NCBI RefSeq assembly: GCF_900090285.1
Contig: NZ_LT607754.1
Span: 6,474,001-6,538,000, forward strand
DNA from: Micromonospora inositola
GTDB taxonomy: Bacteria; Actinomycetota; Actinomycetes; Mycobacteriales; Micromonosporaceae
Reading direction: 5' to 3'
Length of the DNA stretch: 64,000 bases
The notes under the pieces are model-generated. The model did not search any database, was not told the origin of the DNA, and saw nothing but the letters and a program-made list of their open reading frames with translations. Position 1 is the stretch's first letter; each line of letters starts with the position of its first letter. Shown piece after piece: positions 28,485 through 37,454 of this stretch. The position numbers were made by a program, and so were the translations under genes.

Positions 28485-28767
28485 GCTTCCTCCTGAGGGG
28501 CGTCGGCCCTCGGCCCCCTGGAGGGACGAGGCGCCGCGGCAGTGCCCAGCGACGCACGAAGGAAGCGGACGGGCAGACCAGCAGCCCAGCGTGCGCCGGG
28601 CTGCGGGCAGTCTCTCCGTCAGTGACGATCCCCCGTGGCAGCGGCGGGTCCCGCGCTGCATCGCGGGCCATCATTGCATTCGATCGGCGAACCGTCTGCC
28701 CCGCGAGCGGACTCACGGGACCCCTGCCGCGCAGCAACCGCTATCCGCGTCATAAGGGCGTTGACCA

Positions 28768-29372
28768 CTTCGGGTCCGCCGAAGAGGTCACCGAGCAGAA
28801 AGCCCTGATCAACGCAGCACATGTGGGATTGAAGTCTCATTTCGCGGGACGCGTCCCGAAGCTTAGACCGCCGCTCGCAAAGACGGACACCGATCCGACG
28901 GCTTCCCTGATCGGCCGCCCAAGCGGTCGTCCGGGCCGCCGACGCGAGTCGGCTCCGCAGGGACAGCAGTGTGACCACTTCGGTCTTCTCTGGGAGGTCA
29001 CAACCGCCAGGCTGCCCGCATCGTCGCTGGTCAGGGCACCATCGGCCATCGCGTGTGGGTGAACACTTCGGACGCGGTGACCACTTCGGCGAGGTGCTCC
29101 CAATCTGCACCCACCCTGCAAGGTGTCGGCCGGTCGGAACTCCTTACCGCTGTGACCTGCAGATACTCCCCTACCAGCGGACATTGAGGACCGTTGGAGT
29201 CCGCTCGGCGCCGTTGAGCGCTCCGGTGTGAAGCAGGACGCTGCACCGACTCTGACCTGCGGAGACGCAGAACCGCAGGTGGACGCGGGTGCCATTGAGT
29301 GCTGTTCGGTGCCGTTGGATGCAGTTGACTGCCGTTGAGTGCACCCGTCTGCTCCCATCTCGCTCCCCGATC
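28768..29372 (+). repeat. long dispersed repeat R3, copy b (about 600 bp)
   Basis: Collinear with 8388-8994, sharing CCGCCGAAGAGGTCACCGAG, CTTCGGTCTTCTCTGGGAGG, ATACTCCCCTACC, CTCCGGTGTGAAG and the closing CGCTCCCCGATC. Five 10-bp units end it at 29293-29342 (cattgagtgc, tgttcggtgc, cgttggatgc, agttgactgc, cgttgagtgc). There is no credible gene. An IS3 orfA scrap follows 200 bp later. Confidence 0.75.
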
Positions 29373-29578
29373 CTCCTGCCCGGCTGGCGGCCTGGATGGG
29401 ACGTGAAGCTCTGTCGGCGGCCATGAGCGGATGCCGGTTCGGCATGATCGGCGAACGTTGACGCACGGGCGCCTTCGCCGGGAGAAGCTGGATCGGAGTC
29501 GGGGATGGGCTTCTGGGGCACCGTCGTAGTCCACCGTGACGAGCGACTGCTGTGGGAGCTGCTGCCCGACGTAGCCGC

Positions 29579-29779
29579 TTACCGAGGCGGTGACGAAGCC
29601 GATCCCCGCGTGGCCCCCGCGCCCCCGCGCCGCTGGTCGTCAAGGCGGACCCTGCTACGCAAGGTCTCCCGGTTGACACCGAGGTCATCGGCGATCTGCG
29701 CGATCGTCGCGCCCGGTCGCGAGCGGTACAACGCCACCGCGTCGGCCTTGAACTCCGGCGGGTAGTGCTTCATCACCAT
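29579..29779 (-). pseudogene. IS3-family orfA fragment
   Basis: Begins MVMKHYPPEFKADAVALYRS and continues GATIAQIADDLGVNRETLRS, the helix-turn-helix N-terminus of an IS3 orfA. The C-terminal leucine zipper and orfB are absent; the frame ends after 66 codons. A truncated remnant. Confidence 0.75.
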
Positions 29780-30121
29780 CCTGTTCCAGGACTCCTCTCA
29801 ACCCGGACCATCAAGATCCGAGTCTCAGGTGTCCAAGATCAGGGGGCAGGGCCCTCCACCCCGAGGACCGTTGGTGCGACCGGCGGTGAGTCTGGTAGGC
29901 GGCGGATGATGCGGATCAACGTCATCCAGGAGACCGGCACCGCCATCCGTTGCGCGAGCCGGGCACCGGGCCTGCCGCCCAACGCGAGCCATGACCACGC
30001 ACAAAATGTGTGTCAGAGCCGGTTTCACGCGGAGCCGACAACTCATCCAACCCGGAGAACATCAGCTCAAGGTTACGTGAATTGCCGCAAGCGCGGCGCG
30101 GCGAACGATGAAGATGAGGTG
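29780..30121. other. intergenic region before the second LtrA gene
   Basis: About 340 bp with no gene of its own. The LtrA frame is open upstream through this region, but the residues before ATG 30122 have no LtrA character. It contains a shadow-like arginine-rich frame only. Confidence 0.35.
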
Positions 30122-31702
30122 ATGGGGCAGATCTTCCGGTCGCGGCCGGTGGTGACCGAAGAGACACATCGAACGACTTTGTTCGAGATCTTCTTCGATC
30201 TGGTGTTCGTCTTCGCTCTCATCAGGGTCACCGCGTTCATGAGCGCGCGGCCTGCGCCGGTGACCCTGGCACAGGGATTCCTCGTCCTCCTGCTGTTATG
30301 GATCTCCTGGTTGGTCTACTCCTGGCTGGGAAACTATGCCCGAACTGATGTCGGGCCGATGCGTGCCGGTACCACTGTCGCCATGGCGGCCGTCTTCCTC
30401 GCCGCTCTTGTCATCCCCAACGTCTGGGGATCCGGTTCGGGAACGTCGGAACCGCGGCTGATCCTGGTGCTGGCCTACATCGTGGTGAGGGTGATTCATC
30501 TGGCCCTTTACTACTGGGCGGCGGCGGGCGACCGACGGACGCGCAGGACCATTCGCCTCTACGCCCTCTCCACCGCGCTGTCCTGGATTCCACTCGTCCT
30601 CGGTGCCGTATTCGGCGGCGCCGCGCAGATCCTGTTCTGGACAGCAGCGCTCGCCGTCGACTTAGCCGGCGGGGTGGTCGCCTCCATTCTGAGCGGGTGG
30701 CCGGTACGCAGCCCGGGCCACTTCATGGAGCGGCACAGCCTCGTGTTGATCATCGCGCTCGGCGAATCCCTGGTCTCGGTCGGCGCCGGGGTCGGGGCTG
30801 AGATGATCCGTCGACCGATCTTGCTCGCCGCGCTACTCACTCTCGCCGTCACGGTATGCCTGTACCGGCTGTACTCCGAGAACGCGGCGACCGCCGGAGA
30901 GGCGCTGAGGATGGAGTCCGGCCTACGACGCGGCCGGCTGGCCGCCAACGCCTACAGTGTTGCCCATTTCCCGCTGATCGCCGGGACCATCTACCTGGCA
31001 CTGGGGGTCGAGCAGGTGCTCGCCCGCTTGGCACACGATCAGTCCCACGACACCGCCGACTTGCGCCTGGACTGGACCCCGGCCGTCGCACTGTTCGGCG
31101 GGACCGCCCTGTACCTCGCGGGCAGGGCAACGTTTCTAAGCCTCAGCATCCGATCCGTGCCACCGGGACAACTCCTCGCCCCCGGTGCGGTGCTGCTGTT
31201 ACTTCCCGCCGGCCGGTTCCTGCCCGGCCTGGTCGCTCTCGGCCTGCTCACCGCGTTCCTCGTCGTCCTTGTCAGCAACGAGGCGGTGTCCAAACGCAGG
31301 CAAGGTTCCGGTGCCCCCCGCGCGGTCGCCCCGCGCGGACCCCCGGCCCGTCGTGATGACCTTCGCATCGGGGCTTCCCGATATCACCATGATCCTCGCC
31401 CAAGTATTTGGATGCTGGTAAGTCCCATATCGCGACCACGGGTGACAATGACACAGCGAACTCCTGGTGATCACCGACTTAGACATCCATCGATCTATCA
31501 GGAGTTCGCCTCATCCACCGCCATCACACGCCGACGTCACCGGTCCGTGACATCCTCACCGCACCAAGCTCCCGGACGCTCTCCAACATTGCACGGTTGG
31601 TTCCTTACTCGCGGCCTCCGGATGCGAATTTCATGTCCGCGTAGCGATCGCCGACGACCTGATCGGCGATGCGGTCAAGCTGGTCGAGTTCGTCTGGGGT
31701 GA
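30122..31702 (+). CDS. LtrA family membrane protein (second copy), with C-terminal extension
   Basis: Starts at ATG 30122 (MGQIFRSRPVVTEETHRTTL). The family signature LFEIFFDLVFVFALIRV is followed by the usual series of about ten hydrophobic helices, including RHSLVLIIALGESLVSV and GTALYLAGRATFLSLSIR. The normal protein should end near VSNEAVSKRRQ (about residue 395). The frame instead stays open for roughly 120 more codons of arginine/proline-rich sequence and overlaps the 3' end of the opposite aldo/keto reductase gene. The natural stop has probably been lost. The extension is unlikely to be functional. Confidence 0.85.
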   Translation: MGQIFRSRPVVTEETHRTTLFEIFFDLVFVFALIRVTAFMSARPAPVTLAQGFLVLLLLWISWLVYSWLGNYARTDVGPMRAGTTVAMAAVFLAALVIPNVWGSGSGTSEPRLILVLAYIVVRVIHLALYYWAAAGDRRTRRTIRLYALSTALSWIPLVLGAVFGGAAQILFWTAALAVDLAGGVVASILSGWPVRSPGHFMERHSLVLIIALGESLVSVGAGVGAEMIRRPILLAALLTLAVTVCLYRLYSENAATAGEALRMESGLRRGRLAANAYSVAHFPLIAGTIYLALGVEQVLARLAHDQSHDTADLRLDWTPAVALFGGTALYLAGRATFLSLSIRSVPPGQLLAPGAVLLLLPAGRFLPGLVALGLLTAFLVVLVSNEAVSKRRQGSGAPRAVAPRGPPARRDDLRIGASRYHHDPRPSIWMLVSPISRPRVTMTQRTPGDHRLRHPSIYQEFASSTAITRRRHRSVTSSPHQAPGRSPTLHGWFLTRGLRMRISCPRSDRRRPDRRCGQAGRVRLG

Positions 31703-32615
31703 GGTGGATGCGTGTCGCTCCGGTGTTCTCTTCCAGCCGCGTGCGGCTGCGAGTCCCCGGGATGGGAACCACCGGAAGCCCAAACACGTCGGCCTGTGCG
31801 TGGAGCCAGGCGAGCGCGATCTGCGCCAACGTGGCCTGCCGTGATGTCGCGATCGTCCGCAACGGATCGAGGAGTCGACGGTTCGCGTCGTCGTTGTTCC
31901 CGGCGAAGCGGGGCAGGTTGCGGCGCACGTCGTCCGCATCCAGCGTGGTCGCGGCGGCGAGCGCACCGGTGAGGATCCCTCGCCCCAGAGGGGAGTAGGG
32001 CACGAGCGCGACGCCGAGCTCCGCCGCGGCTGGCACCACTCGATTCTCGATGTCGCGGCTGAAGAGGGACCATTCCGACTCCACAGCGGCGATGCGATGC
32101 ACGGACGCTGCCGCTCGGAGCTCATCAGCGGTGACCTCACTTAGCCCGAGGTGTGCGACCTTGCCTGCGGCGACGAGATCCGCCATGACGCCCACCGTGT
32201 CTTCGATCGGGATCTGCTCGTCACGACGGTGCATGTAGTAGAGGTCGACCTGCTCGATGCGCAGGCGGCGCAGGCTGTCATCGATCGCCGCACGGATGTA
32301 GGCGGGGCTGTTGTCGATATGGCCCGCGGGTAGCCGCTCGGAACCCAGACCGAATTTCGTCGCGATCACGACGCGTTCGCGATTCGCGGCAACGAAAGGG
32401 CCGAGGAACTCCTCGTTGGCACCGCCACCATAGGCGTTTGCGGTGTCGAAGAGAGTGATCCCCAACTCAAGTGCGCGGTCCAGGGTGGCGCGGGCCTCGG
32501 CCTCATCGGTTTGCCCGTAATACGACGTTCCGATGCCCATCGCGCCGAATCCCTGTATTCCGACCAGCGGCCCTTCGCCGCCAAGGCGTACTTGCTCGAT
32601 CACTGTGTGTGTCAT
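31605..32615 (-). CDS. aldo/keto reductase
   Basis: A 336-residue protein of the AKR family from ATG 32615, an NADPH-dependent carbonyl reductase barrel. The catalytic tetrad is visible: Asp57 and Tyr62 in LFDTANAYGGG, Lys87 in VIATKFG and His129 in LYYMHRRDEQ. The C-terminal cofactor loop VPIPGTRSRTRLEENTGATR is complete. The length and FGAMGIG N-terminus match the YajO/AKR12-13 type group. The substrate is unknown. It is transcribed away from a divergent XRE regulator 85 bp upstream, which likely controls it. Confidence 0.92.
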   Translation of the reverse strand: MTHTVIEQVRLGGEGPLVGIQGFGAMGIGTSYYGQTDEAEARATLDRALELGITLFDTANAYGGGANEEFLGPFVAANRERVVIATKFGLGSERLPAGHIDNSPAYIRAAIDDSLRRLRIEQVDLYYMHRRDEQIPIEDTVGVMADLVAAGKVAHLGLSEVTADELRAAASVHRIAAVESEWSLFSRDIENRVVPAAAELGVALVPYSPLGRGILTGALAAATTLDADDVRRNLPRFAGNNDDANRRLLDPLRTIATSRQATLAQIALAWLHAQADVFGLPVVPIPGTRSRTRLEENTGATRIHLTPDELDQLDRIADQVVGDRYADMKFASGGRE

Positions 32616-32663
32616 GTTTCCACCCTAAGTTGTGCCTGACCAGCCAACCTGGGTCTGACAGAA

Positions 32664-32678
32664 CCAGGCTCGGCCTGG
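32664..32678 (+). promoter_or_regulatory. palindrome in the AKR/XRE divergent promoter
   Basis: CCAGGC-TCG-GCCTGG, a perfect 6-bp inverted repeat centred between the two divergent starts and 22 bp before the regulator ATG. A likely operator for the adjacent XRE protein, by position only. Confidence 0.4.
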
Positions 32679-32700
32679 CGCCCGACCTATGCTTGAACGC

Positions 32701-33528
32701 ATGGGCAGGTCGGCGATCGGAGAGTTCCTCCGGTCGTGCCGTGCCCGGATATCCCCCGAGGACGTCGGTCTGGTCACTCATGGCCGGCGACGCGTCCCCG
32801 GCTTGCGACGCGAGGAAGTCGCCCTGCTCTCGGGCGTAAGCACCGACTATTACGTCCGGGTCGAACAAGGACGCAGTCAGTATGTGTCTGAATCGGTTCT
32901 CGACGCCGTGGGTCGGGCGCTTCGTCTGAGTGCCGACGAACGGGCGCACTTGTACGACCTCGCTCGGCCGTCCCGAAAAGCGGGCGTGGCGCAGCGTCAC
33001 CCGGTACGAGCCGGCATCCGCTTGCTTCTCGAGAGCATGCCGAACACGCCCGCGATCGTCGTCGACCACCGGATGTTCATCGTGACCGCAAACGCATTAG
33101 GGAAGGCGTTGTTCGAACTGACGGACGAACCCGCCTCACGCGACCGCGCTCGGTATTTCTTCCTTGATCCTCACGCGCGCACCTTCTTCCCCGACTGGCA
33201 TGCCGACGCCGACATCGTCGTCGCACACCTGCGCCTGCTGGCCGGCCGATACCCGAACGATCCTGGCCTGACCTCGCTGATCGGAGAGCTCTGCATCAAG
33301 AGCGCCGAGTTCCGCGCGGCCTGGGCGGACTATGGCGTCCGAGAGAAACTCCACGGCGCCAAGCGAATCCATCACCCCCTCGCCGGAGATCTCGAGCTCT
33401 GGTACGAGCGCCTGGTGATCTCCGGTGAACCCGAATACTCGCTGATCACCTATACCGCCGCGTCTTCCTCGGTTACCGCCGAGCGACTTGGCAGGCTCGC
33501 GAGTTCGAGCGGGGCGGGTCGTATCTGA
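32701..33528 (+). CDS. XRE-family transcriptional regulator (MmyB-type ligand domain)
   Basis: About 275 residues from ATG 32701 (MGRSAIGEFLRSCRARI); ATG 32689 is also possible. The N-terminal helix-turn-helix is clear: RRVPGLRREEVALLSGVSTD, YYVRVEQGR. The C-terminal MmyB-like PAS-type domain has IVVDHRMFIVTANALGKALF, then FFPDWHADADIVVAHLRLLA, SAEFRAAWADYGVREKLHG and HPLAGDLELWYERLVISGEP. Members often regulate a divergently transcribed short-chain dehydrogenase or aldo/keto reductase. That matches the neighbour here. Confidence 0.9.
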   Translation: MGRSAIGEFLRSCRARISPEDVGLVTHGRRRVPGLRREEVALLSGVSTDYYVRVEQGRSQYVSESVLDAVGRALRLSADERAHLYDLARPSRKAGVAQRHPVRAGIRLLLESMPNTPAIVVDHRMFIVTANALGKALFELTDEPASRDRARYFFLDPHARTFFPDWHADADIVVAHLRLLAGRYPNDPGLTSLIGELCIKSAEFRAAWADYGVREKLHGAKRIHHPLAGDLELWYERLVISGEPEYSLITYTAASSSVTAERLGRLASSSGAGRI

Positions 33529-33626
33529 CCTTCCGTTGATCATCCGGCCGGAGATCGTGCCCGCCCGGCCCCGCCCTTACGCGTCGCCGCGACCGATCAG
33601 CGCCGACCACGCCGATCAGGGCGTCG

Positions 33627-34043
33627 GTGGTGCCCGAGCGGGCGGCGGGCCACCGACCCCGCCGCCCGCTTCCGTCGGGTGGACCTCGCTACCCGACGGG
33701 TGCCCCCGTGGTCAACGCATCGATGCCGAGGAAGTCCCCGACGATCTGCCGCACCGGCTCGTGGTGCCGGCGGGTCGCGTGCACGTACCTGTTCGACGGG
33801 GCGTTCAACGGACCCGGCGGGGCGCCGTCGCTGAACCCGCAAGAACAGCAACTCTCCCATCAGATGATCACCTACTGGACCAACTTCGCCGCCACCGGCG
33901 ACCCCAATGGGGCGGGCCTGCCCACCTGGCGTGCGTATGGAGGCAATGGACGGCTACTTTCGTTGGCCGCAGACCCAGGAGGCATTGTCCCGACCGACTT
34001 CAGCCGTGCTCACCGGTGTGGGCTCTGGAACGCGATGCACTGA
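33627..34043 (+). pseudogene. type-B carboxylesterase, C-terminal fragment
   Basis: Recognisable sequence begins near 33780: TYLFDGAFNGPGGAPSLNPQ, LSHQMITYWTNFAATGDPNG, LPTWRAYGG. It closes with FSRAHRCGLWNAMH, the typical end of a para-nitrobenzyl-esterase type protein. The catalytic Ser elbow and most of the roughly 500-residue enzyme are missing. The upstream codons are not esterase-like. Confidence 0.75.
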
Positions 34044-34184
34044 GGCCGTCGACGCTGGCCATTTGTTAACGGGCTGCCTTGGCGACGATGACGACTGCGC
34101 CCGAAAGCAGGAGGGCATTCCCCAAAAGATCCCCAAAACCCCCAGCGGAGCCGCAACGGTGCTGATCGCAAAGGGCAGACTGAT

Positions 34185-34415
34185 CTGTGCAAGACGGTTC
34201 GCCGCGTGATCTGGAATCAGCGCCACCTGCTCCACGCCCTGCACGAGTTCGAACAGTTCTACAATGGGCACCGCCCCCACCAGGGCATTGCGAACGCACA
34301 TCCGCTCCGCTCGCTACCCGCGCCGATCGCCGATCCACACAAGATCCCCCATCTCGACATACGCCGACGTGATCGGCTCGGCGGCATCCTCCACCAGTAC
34401 GAACATGCCGCCTGA
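34185..34415 (+). pseudogene. integrase-core (IS481-like) transposase C-terminal remnant
   Basis: WNQRHLLHALHEFEQFYNGH, RPHQGIANAHPLRSLP and HIRRRDRLGGILHQYEHAA-like text correspond to the C-terminal rve_3 region of IS481/IS3-type integrase-core transposases common in actinobacteria. The catalytic part is lost. Confidence 0.7.
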
Positions 34416-34565
34416 CCTGTGCGTCGATCGTGCCGGCCGGGTGTCCCACTCCCTCGCCCGGCAGCCGTTGCGGGAGTTGACCCGCTCGTCGCTGCGCTGC
34501 CCGTACGCCGCGCCGCAGATCGCGTCCGCCTCGGCGGACATCAACGCCTGCGCGAAGGTCTTGGC
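34410..34565 (-). pseudogene. IS256 (Mutator)-family transposase N-terminal fragment
   Basis: The minus strand encodes AKTFAQALMSAEADAICGAA and YGQRSDERVNSRNGCRAREW. This is the strongly conserved block of IS256 transposases, usually MSAEADALCGAxYGERSxERxNSRNGYRxR. It is broken on both sides and abuts the IS481-like remnant. Confidence 0.75.
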
Positions 34566-34744
34566 CGCCCCGCTCAGGGCGCGATGCCCACGTATTGCGT
34601 CTCGAGGAACTCCTCGATGCCCTCGAGACCCCCCCCGCCCGGACACCGGAGGTTAAAGAACAAGCTAAGGCAACGAGAGGCATCGCCCAGCTCAGCACGC
34701 CGATCCGCCCGGTCTGGGATGATCAACGCCAAGCCAGAGGGGTT

Positions 34745-34769
34745 CAGGGTTCGAGTCCCTGGCGGCCCA
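34745..34769 (+). other. tRNA 3'-end remnant (possible att site)
   Basis: CAGGG-TTCGAGT-CCCTG is a complete T arm, followed by GCGGCCCA, which looks like an acceptor 3' strand plus discriminator. The D arm, anticodon arm and 5' acceptor strand are absent upstream. Integrative elements that use tRNA 3' ends as attB leave such fragments. Confidence 0.55.
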
Positions 34770-34779
34770 CTCCTCCGCA

Positions 34780-34796
34780 GGTCAGCGGCCCTGACC
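34780..34796 (+). terminator. short hairpin after the tRNA remnant
   Basis: GGTCAG-CGGCC-CTGACC, a perfect 6-bp stem. There is no U-tract. It may be a leftover terminator or part of the attachment site. Confidence 0.35.
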
Positions 34797-34923
34797 GGGA
34801 TCGCTGTCGCCGCGATCAGGGCCGGTACGGCAGCGAATCAACCGCCCCGGGTTTGGTAGCGGCCGTCCCGGTCTGGTCGCGCTTGTAGTAGTTGAACGCG
34901 GTGGGCAGTGGCACGATTGCGCA

Positions 34924-35480
34924 ATGGCCAACCTCATCTACTCGGCGATCGCCTCGCTCGACGGCTTCACCGCTGACGGCAACGGCGACTTCGACTGGGC
35001 GGCGCCCGACGAGGAGGTGCACGCCTTCGTCAACGACAAGGAACGGCCGGTCGGCACCTACCTTTACGGGCGCCGGATGTACGAGACGATGGTCTACTGG
35101 GAGACCGCCTTCACCGGCCACGACCAGCCGGCCGTCGTGCGTGACTACGCGCGGATCTGGCAGGCGGCCGACAAGGTCGTCTACTCGTCGACGCTGGACG
35201 CGGTTTCCAGCGCGCGGACCCGGCTCGAGCGGGAGTTCGACCCGGACGCAGTCCGCCGGCTGAAAAAACCGCGGGGCGGGACGTCACCGTCGGGGGTCCG
35301 GGGCTCGCGGCGCACGCGCTCGCGGCCGGCCTGGTGGACGAGTGCCACCTCTTCCTCAATCCCGTCGTGGTGGGCGGTGGGACGCGCGCGTTACCCGCTG
35401 GTCTCCACCTTGAGCTGGAACTGCTGGACGAGCGCCGGTTCGGCAACGGCGCGGTCTACCTGCGATACCGGGTCGGCTAG
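34924..35480 (+). pseudogene. dihydrofolate reductase-like (RibD C-terminal) protein with frameshift
   Basis: The gene begins MANLIYSAIASLDGFTADGN and shows RPVGTYLYGRRMYETMVYWE, normal for the actinobacterial DHFR/RibD-like family. At a run of six A's (about 35264-35270, after RRLK) the reading should shift to the frame encoding TVGGPGLAAHALAAGLVDEC, FLNPVVVGGGTRALP and GNGAVYLRYRVG, ending TAG at 35480. The unshifted frame produces 70 unrelated residues to 35484. It is either a simple frameshift mutation or slippage in the A tract. The full product would be about 185 aa. Confidence 0.8.
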
Positions 35481-35604
35481 ATGAGCACAGCAGCCAAGTA
35501 CAGCAACGGACCACGCCGAACCAGGCCTGAGCGGTCCCAACGGGCCGGATGACGTCGCGCGGAACCTAATCGGATCAAGCCGCCGACAGTTCGGGACGAA
35601 GAGG

Positions 35605-35823
35605 TCAGCGTGCGGGACCGGCGTGCGGGTCGGGTATCAGCTCGCCGCCGACGGACGACATCCCGCGGTACTGGTACACCACCTCGCCGGCCAACTCACC
35701 GACCCGGCCGTAGAGGTGTTCCACGGCGGGTGCCGGGACGTCGCTTGCGCCGACATGCATGCCCGTTTGCGGCACCCTGACGACGTCGGGTAACAGTCCC
35801 TCGGCCGCGGCCTCGACCGCCAT
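35605..35823 (-). CDS. small hypothetical protein (uncertain)
   Basis: A 72-residue frame from ATG 35823: MAVEAAAEGLLPDVVRVPQT, a central HLYGRVGELAGEVVYQYRG and ending DPHAGPAR. The composition is more protein-like than surrounding frames, but no family, signal or partner was recognised and no good ribosome binding site is seen. It could be the end of a decayed gene. Confidence 0.3.
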   Translation of the reverse strand: MAVEAAAEGLLPDVVRVPQTGMHVGASDVPAPAVEHLYGRVGELAGEVVYQYRGMSSVGGELIPDPHAGPAR

Positions 35824-36003
35824 GATCCGTCCGTCGATAGGTCTGACCTAGGCGACCGCACCAGTCAGGCGGATGGTTGGTGCGCCACCGAGCCCGTGCC
35901 CGGGCAGTCACGGGGAAGCAAACGGATGCACGCGAACTGGAGACGGCGCGACCGAAGTTGGGGATTCGGGCCGATCAAGCTGGCGCATGTGGACGACGTC
36001 TGG

Positions 36004-36417
36004 TCACTTGCCGAGATCAGGAGAGTAGTTCTCTTCCCAGTCCCGACGTTCCACGTCGAGGTCGAAGTCACCGGGAGTCTCGACGGTGACATGAGTCATC
36101 GCTGTGCTCGGAGTCGCACCGTGCCAGTGCCACGTCCCAGGTGGGTTGCTGATGACGTCCCCCGCTCGGACCACATGCACGCCTTGCTCGTCGGCGACCA
36201 CGCCGACGCCGTCGGTGACGATCAGGTGCTGACCGTTGCGGTGCAGGTGCGGCACGGTCCTCGCTCCGGCGCCGAAATGCACCGCCAACGATCCCCAGTC
36301 TGGCAGCTCATTCGGGAGCATCTGGACCCGTACGTTGTCCGGCTTGTTGAACAAGCTCCTCAGTTCGTCGGGAACGGGATCCGCCCCGTCCGCTGAGACC
36401 GTCCCGAACTTGTCCAT
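36004..36417 (-). CDS. cupin-domain protein
   Basis: About 137 residues from ATG 36417 (MDKFGTVSADG); GTG 36444 is an alternative start. A single cupin barrel: motif 1 is PHLHRNGQHLIVTDGVG and motif 2 GDVISNPPGTWHWHGATPST. The metal-binding His pair and the third His (WHWHG) are present. Small cupins of this type (carboxymuconolactone-decarboxylase partner/DUF-like) act as isomerases or dioxygenases or only bind metal, so no reaction can be given. It is alone on its strand. Confidence 0.85.
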   Translation of the reverse strand: MDKFGTVSADGADPVPDELRSLFNKPDNVRVQMLPNELPDWGSLAVHFGAGARTVPHLHRNGQHLIVTDGVGVVADEQGVHVVRAGDVISNPPGTWHWHGATPSTAMTHVTVETPGDFDLDVERRDWEENYSPDLGK

Positions 36418-36632
36418 TCCCTCGCCCCTCCGGCGTGCGCTCACAAGATGGATCCCGAGTCAACATGATCATGTGACCGGCGCTGAAAATCCGGTACGGG
36501 TGCGACGGTACTGCTGGTCCGTAATGCTGGTTCGGTTCTTGCCGGATTGTCCCCCGTCGGAGCCGAGAGGCTGGCGCGCCTCGCGCTGCGTCTCCGGCCG
36601 ACCTCGACCGGACGAGGAGAAGAGGAGGGCCT

Positions 36633-37454
36633 GGTGCCGTTGCATTATCTGATCGGGAGACGCGGCACGCCCGGGTCGGGTCCGCGGTCAGATCACCCGG
36701 GCGAGTTCACTGAACGCCGAAACGACTCGGAGCTTGGGCTGACTGTCGAGCCCGAGTTCGTAGTGTCCGCGGCGGACATTCTGCATGAACGCGTGTCCGG
36801 CGATGATCACCTGTGCCGTTGGGTCGGTCCGGAGCCCACGCATCGGTCGTAACCGGTGCTTGAGCTGGCTGTGATCGGCCTCGATCGGATTGTTCGCGTG
36901 CCGCTCGACATGGTGCCAGGCCGAGGGGATCAGGGCGTCGAGCACCGCTGGGTAGACCGGGGCGGCGTCGGTGACCACCTCGCTGGGCGTCACCTTCAGC
37001 ATCCGCAATGCACGCTGGAAGAACCGCCGGGCCGCGGCGGCATCACGGCGGGCCGAGACGAGCACGTCGATGACCTGCCCGTGCTGGTCGACCGCCCGGT
37101 AGACGTACCGCCAAACCCCGTTGACCTTCACGTACGTCTCGTCGACGAACCACCGGTCACCGGGCGAGTGGCGAGCGAACCGGGCCGCGTCGGCCAGCAA
37201 TGGGGTGAACCGTTGCACCCACCGGAACACGGCGACGTGGTCGACCTCGACACCGCGCTCAGCCAGGAGTTCCTCCACGTCCCGGTAGGACAGGTTGTAA
37301 CGCAGGTACCAGCGCACCGCGACGACGATCACCTCTGCGGGAAACCGGAACCCGGTGAACGCCGACTTCGGCGGCGACCAGGGACGACCAGGACTCGACA
37401 GCTGCACCCGTCAAACCTGCCTCGATCCCTGGGCACGGGCAATGCAACAGACCC
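36633..37454 (-). mobile_element. IS6-family insertion sequence
   Basis: About 820 bp around one transposase gene. The right end reads GGGCAATGCAACAGACCC and the left end GGTGCCGTTGCATTATC, an imperfect inverted repeat with 12 of 17 matches around the typical IS6 GTTGCA core. No 8-bp duplication was found, so it has either recombined at its ends or is ageing. Confidence 0.6.
36688..37407 (-). CDS. IS6-family transposase
   Basis: A 239-residue protein with the standard IS6/IS26 layout. The HTH region contains VRWYLRYNLSYRDVEELLAE, then VEVDHVAVFRWVQRF. The DDE triad is in RWFVDETYVKVNGVW, EVVTDAAPVYPAVL and HANNPIEADHSQLKHRLRPM. It appears full length and potentially active. Confidence 0.9.
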   Translation of the reverse strand: MQLSSPGRPWSPPKSAFTGFRFPAEVIVVAVRWYLRYNLSYRDVEELLAERGVEVDHVAVFRWVQRFTPLLADAARFARHSPGDRWFVDETYVKVNGVWRYVYRAVDQHGQVIDVLVSARRDAAAARRFFQRALRMLKVTPSEVVTDAAPVYPAVLDALIPSAWHHVERHANNPIEADHSQLKHRLRPMRGLRTDPTAQVIIAGHAFMQNVRRGHYELGLDSQPKLRVVSAFSELARVI

